5,913 bases of DNA from Holophagae bacterium (GTDB lineage: Bacteria; Acidobacteriota; Thermoanaerobaculia; Thermoanaerobaculales; Sulfomarinibacteraceae): contig JAUWTC010000185.1 of the NCBI GenBank assembly GCA_030609785.1, positions 1-5,913 of the forward strand, read 5' to 3'. The position numbers and the translations under genes are program-made. The number at the start of each line of letters is the position of its first letter. The first letter of the stretch is position 1. The notes beneath the pieces were generated by a model, which saw only the letters and a program-made list of their open reading frames with translations, was not told the origin of the DNA and did not search any database. Positions 1 through 5,913 of the stretch are shown in pieces.

Positions 1-949
1 GCGCCATGGTCGACTCGATAATCCGCAGATGAGTCCCGTCACGGACCTCCTCGGCGTACTCGTCCATAATGCGGACCGCCACCCGGTCGGAGACCTCCTC
101 GGTGATGATGTTGGAGATGTACTCGACTGTTCGGCTGGCGAAGTCCTTGCCGACCGACGACAGCTCACTGCGGCGGAGACGCATGTACATGGAAACCGCG
201 CGCAGGAGACGGAAGGGCCGGAAGGCCTGCATCGGGATCAGGCCCAGTACGTCGTACCAGTTGAAGATCGGGAAGAAGAACCATTGGGCGTAGGTCTTTC
301 TTCTGAGGGCGATTGACCATCGAACGATGAACTCGACCCAGAAAAGAACCAGGAACGGGATGTCGATGATCCAGAAATAGTCGGTCAAGCGGCCGGCACG
401 GCTGTATTCCCGGTAGAAGTTCTCTTTTAACAGGGGGCGGATCGAGGTGTTGAAGAGAATGAACCGGTGGCGCAGGAGGTCGGGGTCTCCCGACCAGAAG
501 TTGTGGGTTACTTCGTCCAGAATTCCCGGTTGGAGCAAATCAGCGGTGGGGGATCCCGCTTCATCAGCGATCACCTTGGAGATGATGATCTTCGAGCGAT
601 TCTGGCCCGACCGGTCGAAGACGTTCTCGGCGAGAACCCGGGTCGTCAGAGTGGCCAGATCATCCAGTCGTTGTTCCAGGCCCGGTGATGTGGCGTCCAG
701 CAGGAGGAGGTCCTCGGCTCGGGTCGCCTCGTTTGAGAGTTCTTCGGTCAAAGGGTGAGGTTCGATGCCCAGGACGGGATCGTAGATTCGGGTAACGACT
801 GGTGTGTATTGGAAGTAAAGGGGGCGAAGCCAGAGGTAGGTCATGTCGAAGAGGATCAGAGACAGGTTGACGACGGCCATCCAGACCATGAAGAGGTCCC
901 AGAGTAGAATCAGCGCCTGTCTGTTGATCGTCAGTTTTCCGATTCGCAT
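1..949 (-). CDS. Voltage-sensor-like membrane protein, partial (3' end outside window)
   Basis: This reading frame runs 316 codons without a stop from ATG 947-949 to the window edge, so the C-terminus is missing. The start is supported by AAGGTGG just upstream (bases 953-959 on the - strand). The protein has one hydrophobic helix at about residues 12-38, a largely polar stretch of about 150 residues (41-190), a second helix at 192-212 with an internal acidic residue (E206, then R210), a third at 223-241 with D233, and an arginine-rich segment at 243-260 (R244, R247, R250, R257, R259, R260). Helices with an acidic S2, an N-W-Y-D in S3 and Arg every third residue in S4 match the S1-S4 plan of voltage-gated ion channels. 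By that topology the polar stretch is an extracytoplasmic S1-S2 insertion. Residues 261-316 are charged and helical-looking, with no pore helix visible. I do not recognise a named family. An ion-transport-type channel, a pore-less voltage sensor, or an unrelated membrane protein all remain possible. It is divergent from the oxidase operon, so a functional link is unproven. Confidence 0.8.
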   Translation of the reverse strand, partial: MRIGKLTINRQALILLWDLFMVWMAVVNLSLILFDMTYLWLRPLYFQYTPVVTRIYDPVLGIEPHPLTEELSNEATRAEDLLLLDATSPGLEQRLDDLATLTTRVLAENVFDRSGQNRSKIIISKVIADEAGSPTADLLQPGILDEVTHNFWSGDPDLLRHRFILFNTSIRPLLKENFYREYSRAGRLTDYFWIIDIPFLVLFWVEFIVRWSIALRRKTYAQWFFFPIFNWYDVLGLIPMQAFRPFRLLRAVSMYMRLRRSELSSVGKDFASRTVEYISNIITEEVSDRVAVRIMDEYAEEVRDGTHLRIIESTMA

Positions 950-1185
950 CCCCCACCTTTTCGTCACCGTCGCGGCTATCGTCCTTTGATGCTCTCACAG
1001 TCTTGGCTGGACTGGCAAAGTCATCGCCCCCGCCACCGTCACGAATTCGCCGGGGTATGTTTTTAATATTGCTCAAGTGATGGTATTGTTTCGGCCACCA
1101 AAATCCGGGGCGAACGGGCTGAAATTTACCAGGTGCCGCAGATGTTCTCCCGGTGTGAACCGAGGTCCTGAGGGGGAGTTGAATC
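950..1185. promoter_or_regulatory. Divergent intergenic region with AT-rich island, likely promoters
   Basis: This 236-base gap separates the - strand membrane-protein gene from the + strand oxidase operon and must hold the start signals for both unless the operon is read from elsewhere. The only clearly AT-rich stretch in an otherwise GC-rich region lies at about 1057-1100. On the + strand it contains an extended -10-like TGGTATTGT at 1081-1089 with a weak TTTTAA at 1061-1066, spaced 17 bases. A TAATAT at 1064-1069 is another -10 candidate but has no good -35. I found no convincing operator palindrome, RNA gene or terminator here. The promoter positions are inference. Confidence 0.4.
1171..1178 (+). 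promoter_or_regulatory. Ribosome binding site that selects the TTG start of the SCO gene
   Basis: AGGGGGAG lies 7 bases before TTG 1186-1188. The first in-frame ATG, at 1210, has no comparable site at the right distance, and starting there would remove the positively charged n-region (R2, R3, K4) of the signal peptide. Both points favour the TTG. Confidence 0.7.
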
Positions 1186-2028
1186 TTGAGACGAAAGGTA
1201 TGGGCATGGATGCTGTTGATGGCATCTACTGTGATAGTCGGCGCACCGGTTGAAGCACAGGTGGTCGCTGACGTGCCCCCGGCTCTTGAGGACGTTGGTG
1301 TCGATGAGCACTTTGACGCACAGGTTCCGCTCGATCTCGAGTTCAAGGACGAGCAGGGTCGAACGGTCCGTCTCGGTGATTATTTCAAGCCCGATCGACC
1401 GGTAATTTTGACCCTCAATTACTACCGCTGCCCGATGTTGTGCGGCCTGCAGCTCAATGGTTTCCTCCAGGGCCTCAAGGAACTGGCTTGGATGCCGTCC
1501 GATCAGTTCGAAATCGTGACGATCAGCATCGACCCCCTCGAAACCCCGGCCCTGGCGGCGGAGAAGAAACAGAACTACATGGCCAAGCTGGGACGTGAGG
1601 GGGCCGGAGCAGGGTGGCACTTCCTCACCGGAGGCGAGCCCAATATTCGTGCGGTCGCCGACGCGGTCGGTTTTCGCTACGCCTATGACGAGGAGACTGC
1701 ACAATACGCGCATGCGGCCGCCTTGATGGTGCTGACTCCCGACGGCCGGGTCGCCCGTTACCTCTACGGGATCGAGTATCCGGCATCGAAGCTCAAGTTC
1801 GCTCTGCTCGAGGCCGGTCAGGGCGAGATCGGCTCACCGCTGGACCAATTGCTGCTCTACTGTTTCCATTACGATTCCACGGATCGTCAATACACCCCGG
1901 TCGCCATGAACATCATGCGGCTCGGTGGTGGCTTGACGGTGTCCATTCTGGCGCTTGCGATCGGTCTGATGTGGAGTCGCGATGCCCGATTGAAGAAAAA
2001 ATTCATGAAAAGGATGTCTGACACATGA
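1186..2028 (+). CDS. sco: SCO1/SenC-family copper chaperone / thiol-disulfide protein for the CuA site
   Basis: The 280-residue protein has a thioredoxin-like SCO domain. SCO proteins bind copper through CxxxC and a distant His, and mature or reduce the CuA centre of cytochrome oxidase subunit II on the outer face of the membrane. Seen here: an N-terminal signal (R2 R3 K4, hydrophobic core about 5-20, possible cleavage after A24), the motif C82-P-M-L-C86 following an N-Y-Y-R turn, and H176 at the usual position of the third ligand before a strand containing TPDGR. The C-terminal part is less usual: C226 and H228 (in YCFHYD) precede a membrane helix at about 245-263 and a basic tail (R265-K275). 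The protein is therefore probably anchored by its C-terminus, or by both ends if the signal is not cleaved. TTG start with strong ribosome binding site. Its stop overlaps the start of ctaC by 4 bases, which fits a role in assembling that subunit. A role in general thiol redox balance is a less likely alternative. Confidence 0.93.
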   Translation: MRRKVWAWMLLMASTVIVGAPVEAQVVADVPPALEDVGVDEHFDAQVPLDLEFKDEQGRTVRLGDYFKPDRPVILTLNYYRCPMLCGLQLNGFLQGLKELAWMPSDQFEIVTISIDPLETPALAAEKKQNYMAKLGREGAGAGWHFLTGGEPNIRAVADAVGFRYAYDEETAQYAHAAALMVLTPDGRVARYLYGIEYPASKLKFALLEAGQGEIGSPLDQLLLYCFHYDSTDRQYTPVAMNIMRLGGGLTVSILALAIGLMWSRDARLKKKFMKRMSDT

Positions 2029-3035
2029 TCCTGACCGGTTTATTCGACATGATGATGCGCCTTATTCGGGCGCCCGAGGACGGGGGTGCTACCTTCTGGA
2101 TGCCGCCTCAGAGTTCGACCATAGCCGGCGAAGTCGATTGGCTGTTCAATTTCATCCTCGGGATCTCGGTGTTCTTTTTCGTGCTGATCGTGGTGGTCAT
2201 GCTGGTGTTCGTCGTCAAATATCGGCGGCGTGAGGGCTGGGAAACCGCTCCTGCATCGACCTCCCACAACACCCTCTTGGAACTGACATGGACGGGCATC
2301 CCGGTGGCCCTGGTCGTCGTCATCTTCTTTTTCGGGTTCAAGAGCTACCTCAACATGTCGACGCCGCCGGCCAACGCGTATGAGATCCAGGTCTCGGGGC
2401 AGAAATGGAACTGGAGTTTCACCTATCCCAACGGGTACGTGGATCAGAATCTCCACGTCCCTGCTGACCGTCCGGTTGAGTTATTGATGACCTCGGTCGA
2501 TGTCATCCATTCCTTTTACGTTCCGGCTTTCCGAGTCAAGATGGACGTCGTCCCCGGCCGCTATACCAAGGCCTGGTTCGAAGCGACCATGCCCGGCGAA
2601 TACAACATCTTCTGTGCCGAGTATTGCGGGACCGGTCATTCAGACATGTCGGCGATGGTCATCGTCCATCCGTCCGGCGAATTCGGTCCGTGGTTGGAAA
2701 AGGCCTCGAACTTCCTGCTGACGATGACACCAGTTGAGGGCGGCCGGAAGCTTTACGAGATCCGTGGTTGTCAACAGTGTCACAGCGTCGACGGCGGCGC
2801 CCGAACAGGACCGACCTTTTTCAAGCTGTTCGGCAAGGACGAAAGCCTGACGGACGGGTTGACCGTCACGGTTGACGAGAACTACATCCGTGAGTCGCTG
2901 CTCGAGCCCAACGCCAAGGTGGTTGCGGGATTCGAGGCGGTAATGCCGACCTACCAGGGACGATTGAAAGACGATGAAATCGCGGCCTTGATTGCGTACA
3001 TCAAGTCGCTCGACGGCAAGACAGGGGAGGAATGA
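2025..3035 (+). CDS. ctaC: Cytochrome c oxidase subunit II with fused cytochrome c domain (caa3 type)
   Basis: This subunit accepts electrons through its own heme c and passes them to CuA, then to heme a of subunit I. Residues 1-35 show no cleavable signal peptide or lipobox Cys. Two membrane helices follow, at about 42-65 and 90-107, then the QKWNW aromatic region (W128, W130). The cupredoxin domain has the full CuA ligand set: H162, C197, E199 (backbone), C201, H205 and M208. A C-terminal class I cytochrome c domain occupies about 235-332, with C249-Q-Q-C252-H253 for heme attachment and M307 (in VMPTY) as likely sixth ligand. The length of 336 residues fits COX2 plus one c domain. The start ATG overlaps the SCO stop as ATGA, with AAAAGGA at 2007-2013 upstream. 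No key residue is missing. The fused heme makes this a caa3 oxidase and removes the need for a separate soluble cytochrome c at the CuA site. Confidence 0.97.
   Translation: MILTGLFDMMMRLIRAPEDGGATFWMPPQSSTIAGEVDWLFNFILGISVFFFVLIVVVMLVFVVKYRRREGWETAPASTSHNTLLELTWTGIPVALVVVIFFFGFKSYLNMSTPPANAYEIQVSGQKWNWSFTYPNGYVDQNLHVPADRPVELLMTSVDVIHSFYVPAFRVKMDVVPGRYTKAWFEATMPGEYNIFCAEYCGTGHSDMSAMVIVHPSGEFGPWLEKASNFLLTMTPVEGGRKLYEIRGCQQCHSVDGGARTGPTFFKLFGKDESLTDGLTVTVDENYIRESLLEPNAKVVAGFEAVMPTYQGRLKDDEIAALIAYIKSLDGKTGEE
3023..3030 (+). promoter_or_regulatory. Ribosome binding site favouring the second of two ctaD start codons
   Basis: AGGGGAGG lies inside the end of ctaC. Its GGAGG core ends 7 bases before ATG 3038 but only 1 base before ATG 3032, which overlaps the ctaC stop as ATGA. 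Spacing therefore favours the 3038 start. The 3032 start would add only two residues (Met-Ser). Confidence 0.6.
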
Positions 3036-3037
3036 GC

Positions 3038-4735
3038 ATGGCCGAAGGACATTCAGCCGTTGTGACACCGATGTCCGGGGGCGCCTCCGGAGAGAACTAC
3101 CTGACGACCGGAAAGGGTCCCTTGTCCTGGTTGTTCACGCTGGACCACAAGCGCATCTCGGTGATGTATATGGTCTGCATCCTGGGTTCCTTCTTACTCG
3201 GGGGCGTGTTCGCACTGCTGATTCGAACCGAGCTCTGGGCGCCCGGCGCGACGATCATGACAGCCGACACCTACAACAAGATGTTCACGTTGCACGGCGC
3301 GGTGATGATCTTCCTGTTCATCATCCCGGGGATTCCGGCTGCTCTGGGTAACTTTGTTTTGCCGTTGATGCTGGGGGCGAAGGACGTCGCGTTGCCGCGG
3401 TTGAATTTGTTGAGCTTCTGGTGTTGGCTCGCTGGAGCGACTGTGTGTCTGGTATCGATTGTCGTCGGGGCGGTCGACACCGGCTGGACCTTCTACACGC
3501 CCTACAGCACCACGACCAGCACCGCGGTTGTCAGCATGACCCTCGGGGCCTTTATTCTCGGGTTCTCATCGATCTTCACCGGCCTCAATTTCATCGTGAC
3601 GATCCACACGATGCGACCGGAGGGCATGACCTGGTTCAAGATGCCTCTCTTCCTGTGGAGCCTGTATTCAACGGCGATCATCCAGGTTCTGGCGACCCCG
3701 GTCCTGGGGATCACCTTGCTCCTGCTGATTGCCGAACGGACGCTGGGCGTCGGCATCTTCGACCCGGCTCTCGGCGGTGACCCGGTGCTCTACCAGCACT
3801 TCTTCTGGTTCTACTCCCACCCGGCGGTCTACATCATGATCCTTCCGGCGATGGGCATCATCTCCGAGTTGGTCTCCGTATTCTCCGGAAAGCACATCTT
3901 CGGTTACAAGTTCATCGCGTGGTCCTCGATTGCGATTGCAGTGTTCAGTTTCCTGGTTTGGGGACACCACATGTTCACCTCCGGCCAGTCCGGATTGGTC
4001 AACATGATCTTCTCCGCCTTGACCTTCAGTGTGGCGATTCCCTCCGCAGTCAAGGTGTTCAACTGGTTGGCGACGATGTACAAGGGAGCGATCAACCTGG
4101 CAGCGCCGATGCTCTATGTGCTGTCCTTTCTCTTCCTGTTCGCCATAGGAGGCCTGACCGGGTTGTTCCTGGGGTCGCTGTCGGTCAACATCCACCTGCA
4201 CGACACCTATTTCGTCGTCGCCCACTTTCACTACGTGATGTTCGGCGGCACGGTGATCGCGTTCCTCGGGGGCATCCACTACTGGTGGCCCAAGATGTTC
4301 GGACGCATGTACTCGGAGTTCTGGGCTCGGATCTCGGCGGCATTGATCTTCGTTGGTTTCAATCTGACCTTCTTCACCCAGTTCGTCATGGGAAGCCACG
4401 GCATGCCGCGGCGCTATTACAACTATCTTGAGGTCTTCAAGCCCTACCACCAGGCTTCGACTGTGGGGTCCTACATCCTGGGCGTAGCCTTCATGATCAT
4501 GGCCTACTACCTGCTGCACTCCCTGGTGCGAGGCGAAAAGGCGCCCGAAAATCCGTGGGGCGGGGCCACCCTGGAGTGGGCGACCGCCTCTCCACCGATT
4601 GCCACCAACTTCGAGCATGAGATGGTTGGTCTTGATCCCTACGATATTGACAGCCTGAAATTCGACCGGCAGACCGGTAATTATGTTCGCAAGGATCCCG
4701 GTTCGATCTTCTTGAAGCCAATTGGGGACGAATGA
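3038..4735 (+). CDS. ctaD: Cytochrome c oxidase subunit I, A2-type heme-copper oxidase
   Basis: This is the catalytic subunit, about 12 membrane helices and 565 residues from this start, reducing O2 to water and pumping protons. Ligands seen: H86 (in TLHGAVM) and H398 for low-spin heme a, H396 for heme a3 (in VAHFHY), and H261, H310 and H311 for CuB, with Y265 of HPAVY as the expected Tyr cross-linked to H261. Helix VI reads YSHPAVY: Y259-S260 is present and the usual Glu of HPEVY is Ala (A263). That is the signature of the A2 subfamily, described for Rhodothermus-type caa3 oxidases, in which the Tyr-Ser pair replaces the Glu at the end of the D channel. D116 and N123 (D-channel entrance) and K339 with S336 (K channel, usually Thr) are kept. 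The gene is coupled to ctaC at an ATGAGCATG junction and to ctaE at ATGATG. Start 3032 is possible and would give 567 residues. Confidence 0.97.
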   Translation: MAEGHSAVVTPMSGGASGENYLTTGKGPLSWLFTLDHKRISVMYMVCILGSFLLGGVFALLIRTELWAPGATIMTADTYNKMFTLHGAVMIFLFIIPGIPAALGNFVLPLMLGAKDVALPRLNLLSFWCWLAGATVCLVSIVVGAVDTGWTFYTPYSTTTSTAVVSMTLGAFILGFSSIFTGLNFIVTIHTMRPEGMTWFKMPLFLWSLYSTAIIQVLATPVLGITLLLLIAERTLGVGIFDPALGGDPVLYQHFFWFYSHPAVYIMILPAMGIISELVSVFSGKHIFGYKFIAWSSIAIAVFSFLVWGHHMFTSGQSGLVNMIFSALTFSVAIPSAVKVFNWLATMYKGAINLAAPMLYVLSFLFLFAIGGLTGLFLGSLSVNIHLHDTYFVVAHFHYVMFGGTVIAFLGGIHYWWPKMFGRMYSEFWARISAALIFVGFNLTFFTQFVMGSHGMPRRYYNYLEVFKPYHQASTVGSYILGVAFMIMAYYLLHSLVRGEKAPENPWGGATLEWATASPPIATNFEHEMVGLDPYDIDSLKFDRQTGNYVRKDPGSIFLKPIGDE

Positions 4736-5649
4736 TGGCCGGATCGCATTTCACCGGTCACAACCCGGACCTCGCGCATCATTTTGAGAATTTGGACCAG
4801 CAGCGACAGTCGTCCCGATTGGGGATGTGGCTCTTTCTGGTCACCGAGATTCTCTTTTTCGGGGGCCTGTTCTGCGCCTACGTCGTCTATCGGGTCAACC
4901 ATCCCGAGGTTTTCATCTTCGGTCATCACTTCCTGGACAAGAGCCTCGGCGCCCTCAATACCGTCGTTCTGATCTGCTCGTCGCTGACGATGGCATGGGC
5001 CGTTCGGGCCGCCCAACTCAAACAGCGGGCGATCCTCCAGTTGATGCTGGTTCTGTCCTTTGTGCTCGCCGGGACATTCCTCGGTGTCAAATATGTCGAA
5101 TACAGCCACAAGTGGCATCACGGCCTCCTGTGGGCCTCCCGGTATGCACCGGACGCTCATATCCTGGCTGAAGCCGGCGTCGAAGTGGCCGAAGCTCATG
5201 GTGAAGAAGCGGTCTCCGAAAGTATAGAGGGAGTTCCCGGCGACGAGATTGGCTTGGCTGTCGAGGCGCTCCCGGTCGACGAGGTACTTCCGGAGACGCT
5301 TTTGGAAAACGCTGCCGATTCGGAGATTTCCAAAATTGCTCCCGCTGCCGTTGGGCCCGCCGGCCTTGTGACCCCCGAAGCCCGTGCGGCTGCCGAGGCT
5401 GAACGGAACGCCGTCATTGTGAATCCCGCCAACGCCAAGACCTTCTTCAGCGTCTACTTCCTGATGACCGGTCTGCACGGGATTCACGTCATCCTTGGAA
5501 TGATCGCCATGCTTTGGCTTCTGAAATTGACGCGGCAGGGTGTGTTCGACGGTGGGCACTACACCAAGGTCGACAACATTGCTCTCTACTGGCATGTGGT
5601 CGATCTGATTTGGATCTACCTGTTCCTTCTGATGTACCTGATTGATTGA
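4735..5649 (+). CDS. ctaE: Cytochrome c oxidase subunit III with long acidic insertion
   Basis: This integral subunit of the oxidase stabilises subunit I and helps proton uptake at the D channel. It has five predicted membrane helices, as in short bacterial forms that lack the first two: residues about 29-53 (with the conserved Glu in VTEILFF, E38), 71-93, 99-123 (ending in EYSH), 236-263 (TGLHGIHVILG) and 280-303 (YWHVVDLIW). Each matches a subunit III hallmark. At 304 residues it is about 100 longer than the usual five-helix form. The extra length is an Ala/Glu-rich stretch at about 137-232 between the third and fourth helices, with about 20 acidic and only 3 Lys/Arg residues. Tandem start codons ATGATG overlap the ctaD stop. 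GGGGA at 4724-4728 is 6 bases from ATG 4735 and 3 from ATG 4732, so I chose 4735, but 4732 adds only one Met. The family assignment is sure; the role of the insertion is unknown. Confidence 0.95.
   Translation: MAGSHFTGHNPDLAHHFENLDQQRQSSRLGMWLFLVTEILFFGGLFCAYVVYRVNHPEVFIFGHHFLDKSLGALNTVVLICSSLTMAWAVRAAQLKQRAILQLMLVLSFVLAGTFLGVKYVEYSHKWHHGLLWASRYAPDAHILAEAGVEVAEAHGEEAVSESIEGVPGDEIGLAVEALPVDEVLPETLLENAADSEISKIAPAAVGPAGLVTPEARAAAEAERNAVIVNPANAKTFFSVYFLMTGLHGIHVILGMIAMLWLLKLTRQGVFDGGHYTKVDNIALYWHVVDLIWIYLFLLMYLID
5143..5430 (+). other. Acidic, Ala/Glu-rich insertion inside ctaE
   Basis: These bases code for the stretch between helices three and four of CtaE (about residues 137-232). It is low in complexity, rich in Ala, Glu, Val and Pro, and strongly negative. 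The reading frame is intact and base composition resembles the flanks, so it is not an assembly break or a mobile element. From the known topology of subunit III, where the loop before the TGxHGxHV helix faces outward, the segment should lie in the periplasm. This placement is inference. Confidence 0.65.
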
Positions 5650-5659
5650 GGAGTTGACC

Positions 5660-5913
5660 ATGAATCAAGCTGAAACCCATCAGGGTCCTCACGTCGCCTC
5701 AGTCAAGTTGCTGTTGGTGGTATGGGTCGCATTGATCTTCGGAACGTGGTTGACGGTGTCCGTGACCTATTTCGACTTCGGCGCCTTCAACATCATCATC
5801 GGGCTCGCGATCGCAACAGCCAAGGCGGTCCTGGTGGCGCTGTATTACATGCACCTCAGGTGGGACAAACCGTTCAACGCCTTTATCTTCATCAGCGCCT
5901 TTGCCTTTCTGAC
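5660..5913 (+). CDS. ctaF: Cytochrome c oxidase subunit IV (caa3/COX4-prokaryotic type), partial
   Basis: This is a small accessory membrane subunit of caa3-type oxidases. Eighty-four codons are visible before the window ends, so the C-terminus is missing. A polar N-terminus (about 1-14) is followed by helices at about 17-37 and 43-64 and the start of a third from about 73. The hallmark is the run T53-A-K55-A-V-L-V then YYMHLRWD (62-69), matching the family pattern K-A-x-L-V followed by Y-[FY]-M-H-L-[KR] at the end of helix two. The start has AGGAG at 5649-5653, 6 bases upstream, and lies 10 bases after the ctaE stop, so it is in the same operon. The gene name is less certain than the family. 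Confidence 0.9.
   Translation, partial: MNQAETHQGPHVASVKLLLVVWVALIFGTWLTVSVTYFDFGAFNIIIGLAIATAKAVLVALYYMHLRWDKPFNAFIFISAFAFL

Noticed and set aside
29..758. Several + strand open frames opposite the divergent membrane-protein gene
   Set aside because: The - strand frame is continuous for 316 codons with membrane helices, an S4-like segment and a ribosome binding site, while the + strand frames are short, overlapping and low in hydrophobic structure.
660..1346. Open frame on the - strand overlapping the divergent gene, the spacer and the start of the SCO gene
   Set aside because: It overlaps, in a different frame, the better supported - strand gene starting at 949 and the SCO gene. Its Arg/Ser/Pro-rich translation looks non-coding.
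3668..4618. Long open frame on the - strand opposite ctaD
   Set aside because: It is antisense to a gene with complete oxidase motifs. Its translation is rich in His, Arg, Gly and Asp with no domain or membrane pattern, as expected for the shadow of a GC-rich gene.
5143..5430. Possible frameshift or foreign insert in ctaE
   Set aside because: The frame stays open, the helices on both sides are in the same frame and intact, and no terminal repeats or target duplications are visible. It is better read as a genuine protein insertion.
4681..5661. Long open frame on the - strand opposite ctaE
   Set aside because: It covers the whole of a clear subunit III gene in antisense and has no recognisable domain; stop codons are simply rare in that frame.
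1..5913. CRISPR array, tRNA or rRNA genes, insertion sequence
   Set aside because: No regularly spaced repeats, cloverleaf-like sequence, rRNA-like sequence or transposase motifs were seen on either strand; coding sequence fills nearly the whole window.

Overview
The window is a high-GC bacterial chromosomal segment with dense gene packing, SD-led genes and one TTG start. It carries most of a caa3-type (heme-copper) cytochrome c oxidase operon on the + strand and, divergently, a partial membrane-protein gene on the - strand. A cytochrome c-fused subunit II, a SCO copper chaperone placed first in the operon, and an A2-type (YS-motif) subunit I suggest an aerobically respiring, probably Gram-negative bacterium. 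The sequence alone does not fix the phylum. Lineages such as Acidobacteriota, Planctomycetota, Myxococcota or Rhodothermota-like groups carry similar clusters, as far as I recall.

Layout. Positions 1-949 (-) hold the first 316 codons of a membrane protein that resembles the voltage-sensor (S1-S4) module of ion channels, with a large extracytoplasmic insertion after S1; its 3' end lies beyond the window. Positions 950-1185 form a divergent intergenic region with an AT-rich island near 1057-1100 that probably holds promoters for both sides. From 1186 onward, five + strand genes are packed head to tail: a SCO-family protein (1186-2028), ctaC with a fused cytochrome c domain (2025-3035), ctaD (3038-4735), ctaE with an unusual acidic insertion (about 4735-5649), and the start of a subunit IV gene (5660 to the window end). 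Three junctions carry ATGA or equivalent overlapping stop/start arrangements, which points to one transcript and translational coupling.

How the genes work together. The SCO protein (CxxxC plus distal His, membrane-anchored) would deliver copper to, or reduce, the CuA site of CtaC. Electrons enter through the heme c domain of CtaC, pass to CuA, then to heme a and the a3/CuB centre in CtaD, where O2 is reduced to water and protons are pumped. CtaE and subunit IV complete the integral membrane complex. No heme A synthase, heme O synthase (CtaB) or CtaG-type CuB chaperone is in the window. The oxidase system itself is a known type. The features most worth a second look are the voltage-sensor-like divergent protein, the roughly 95-residue acidic insertion in CtaE, and the C-terminally anchored SCO protein with an extra Cys/His pair.
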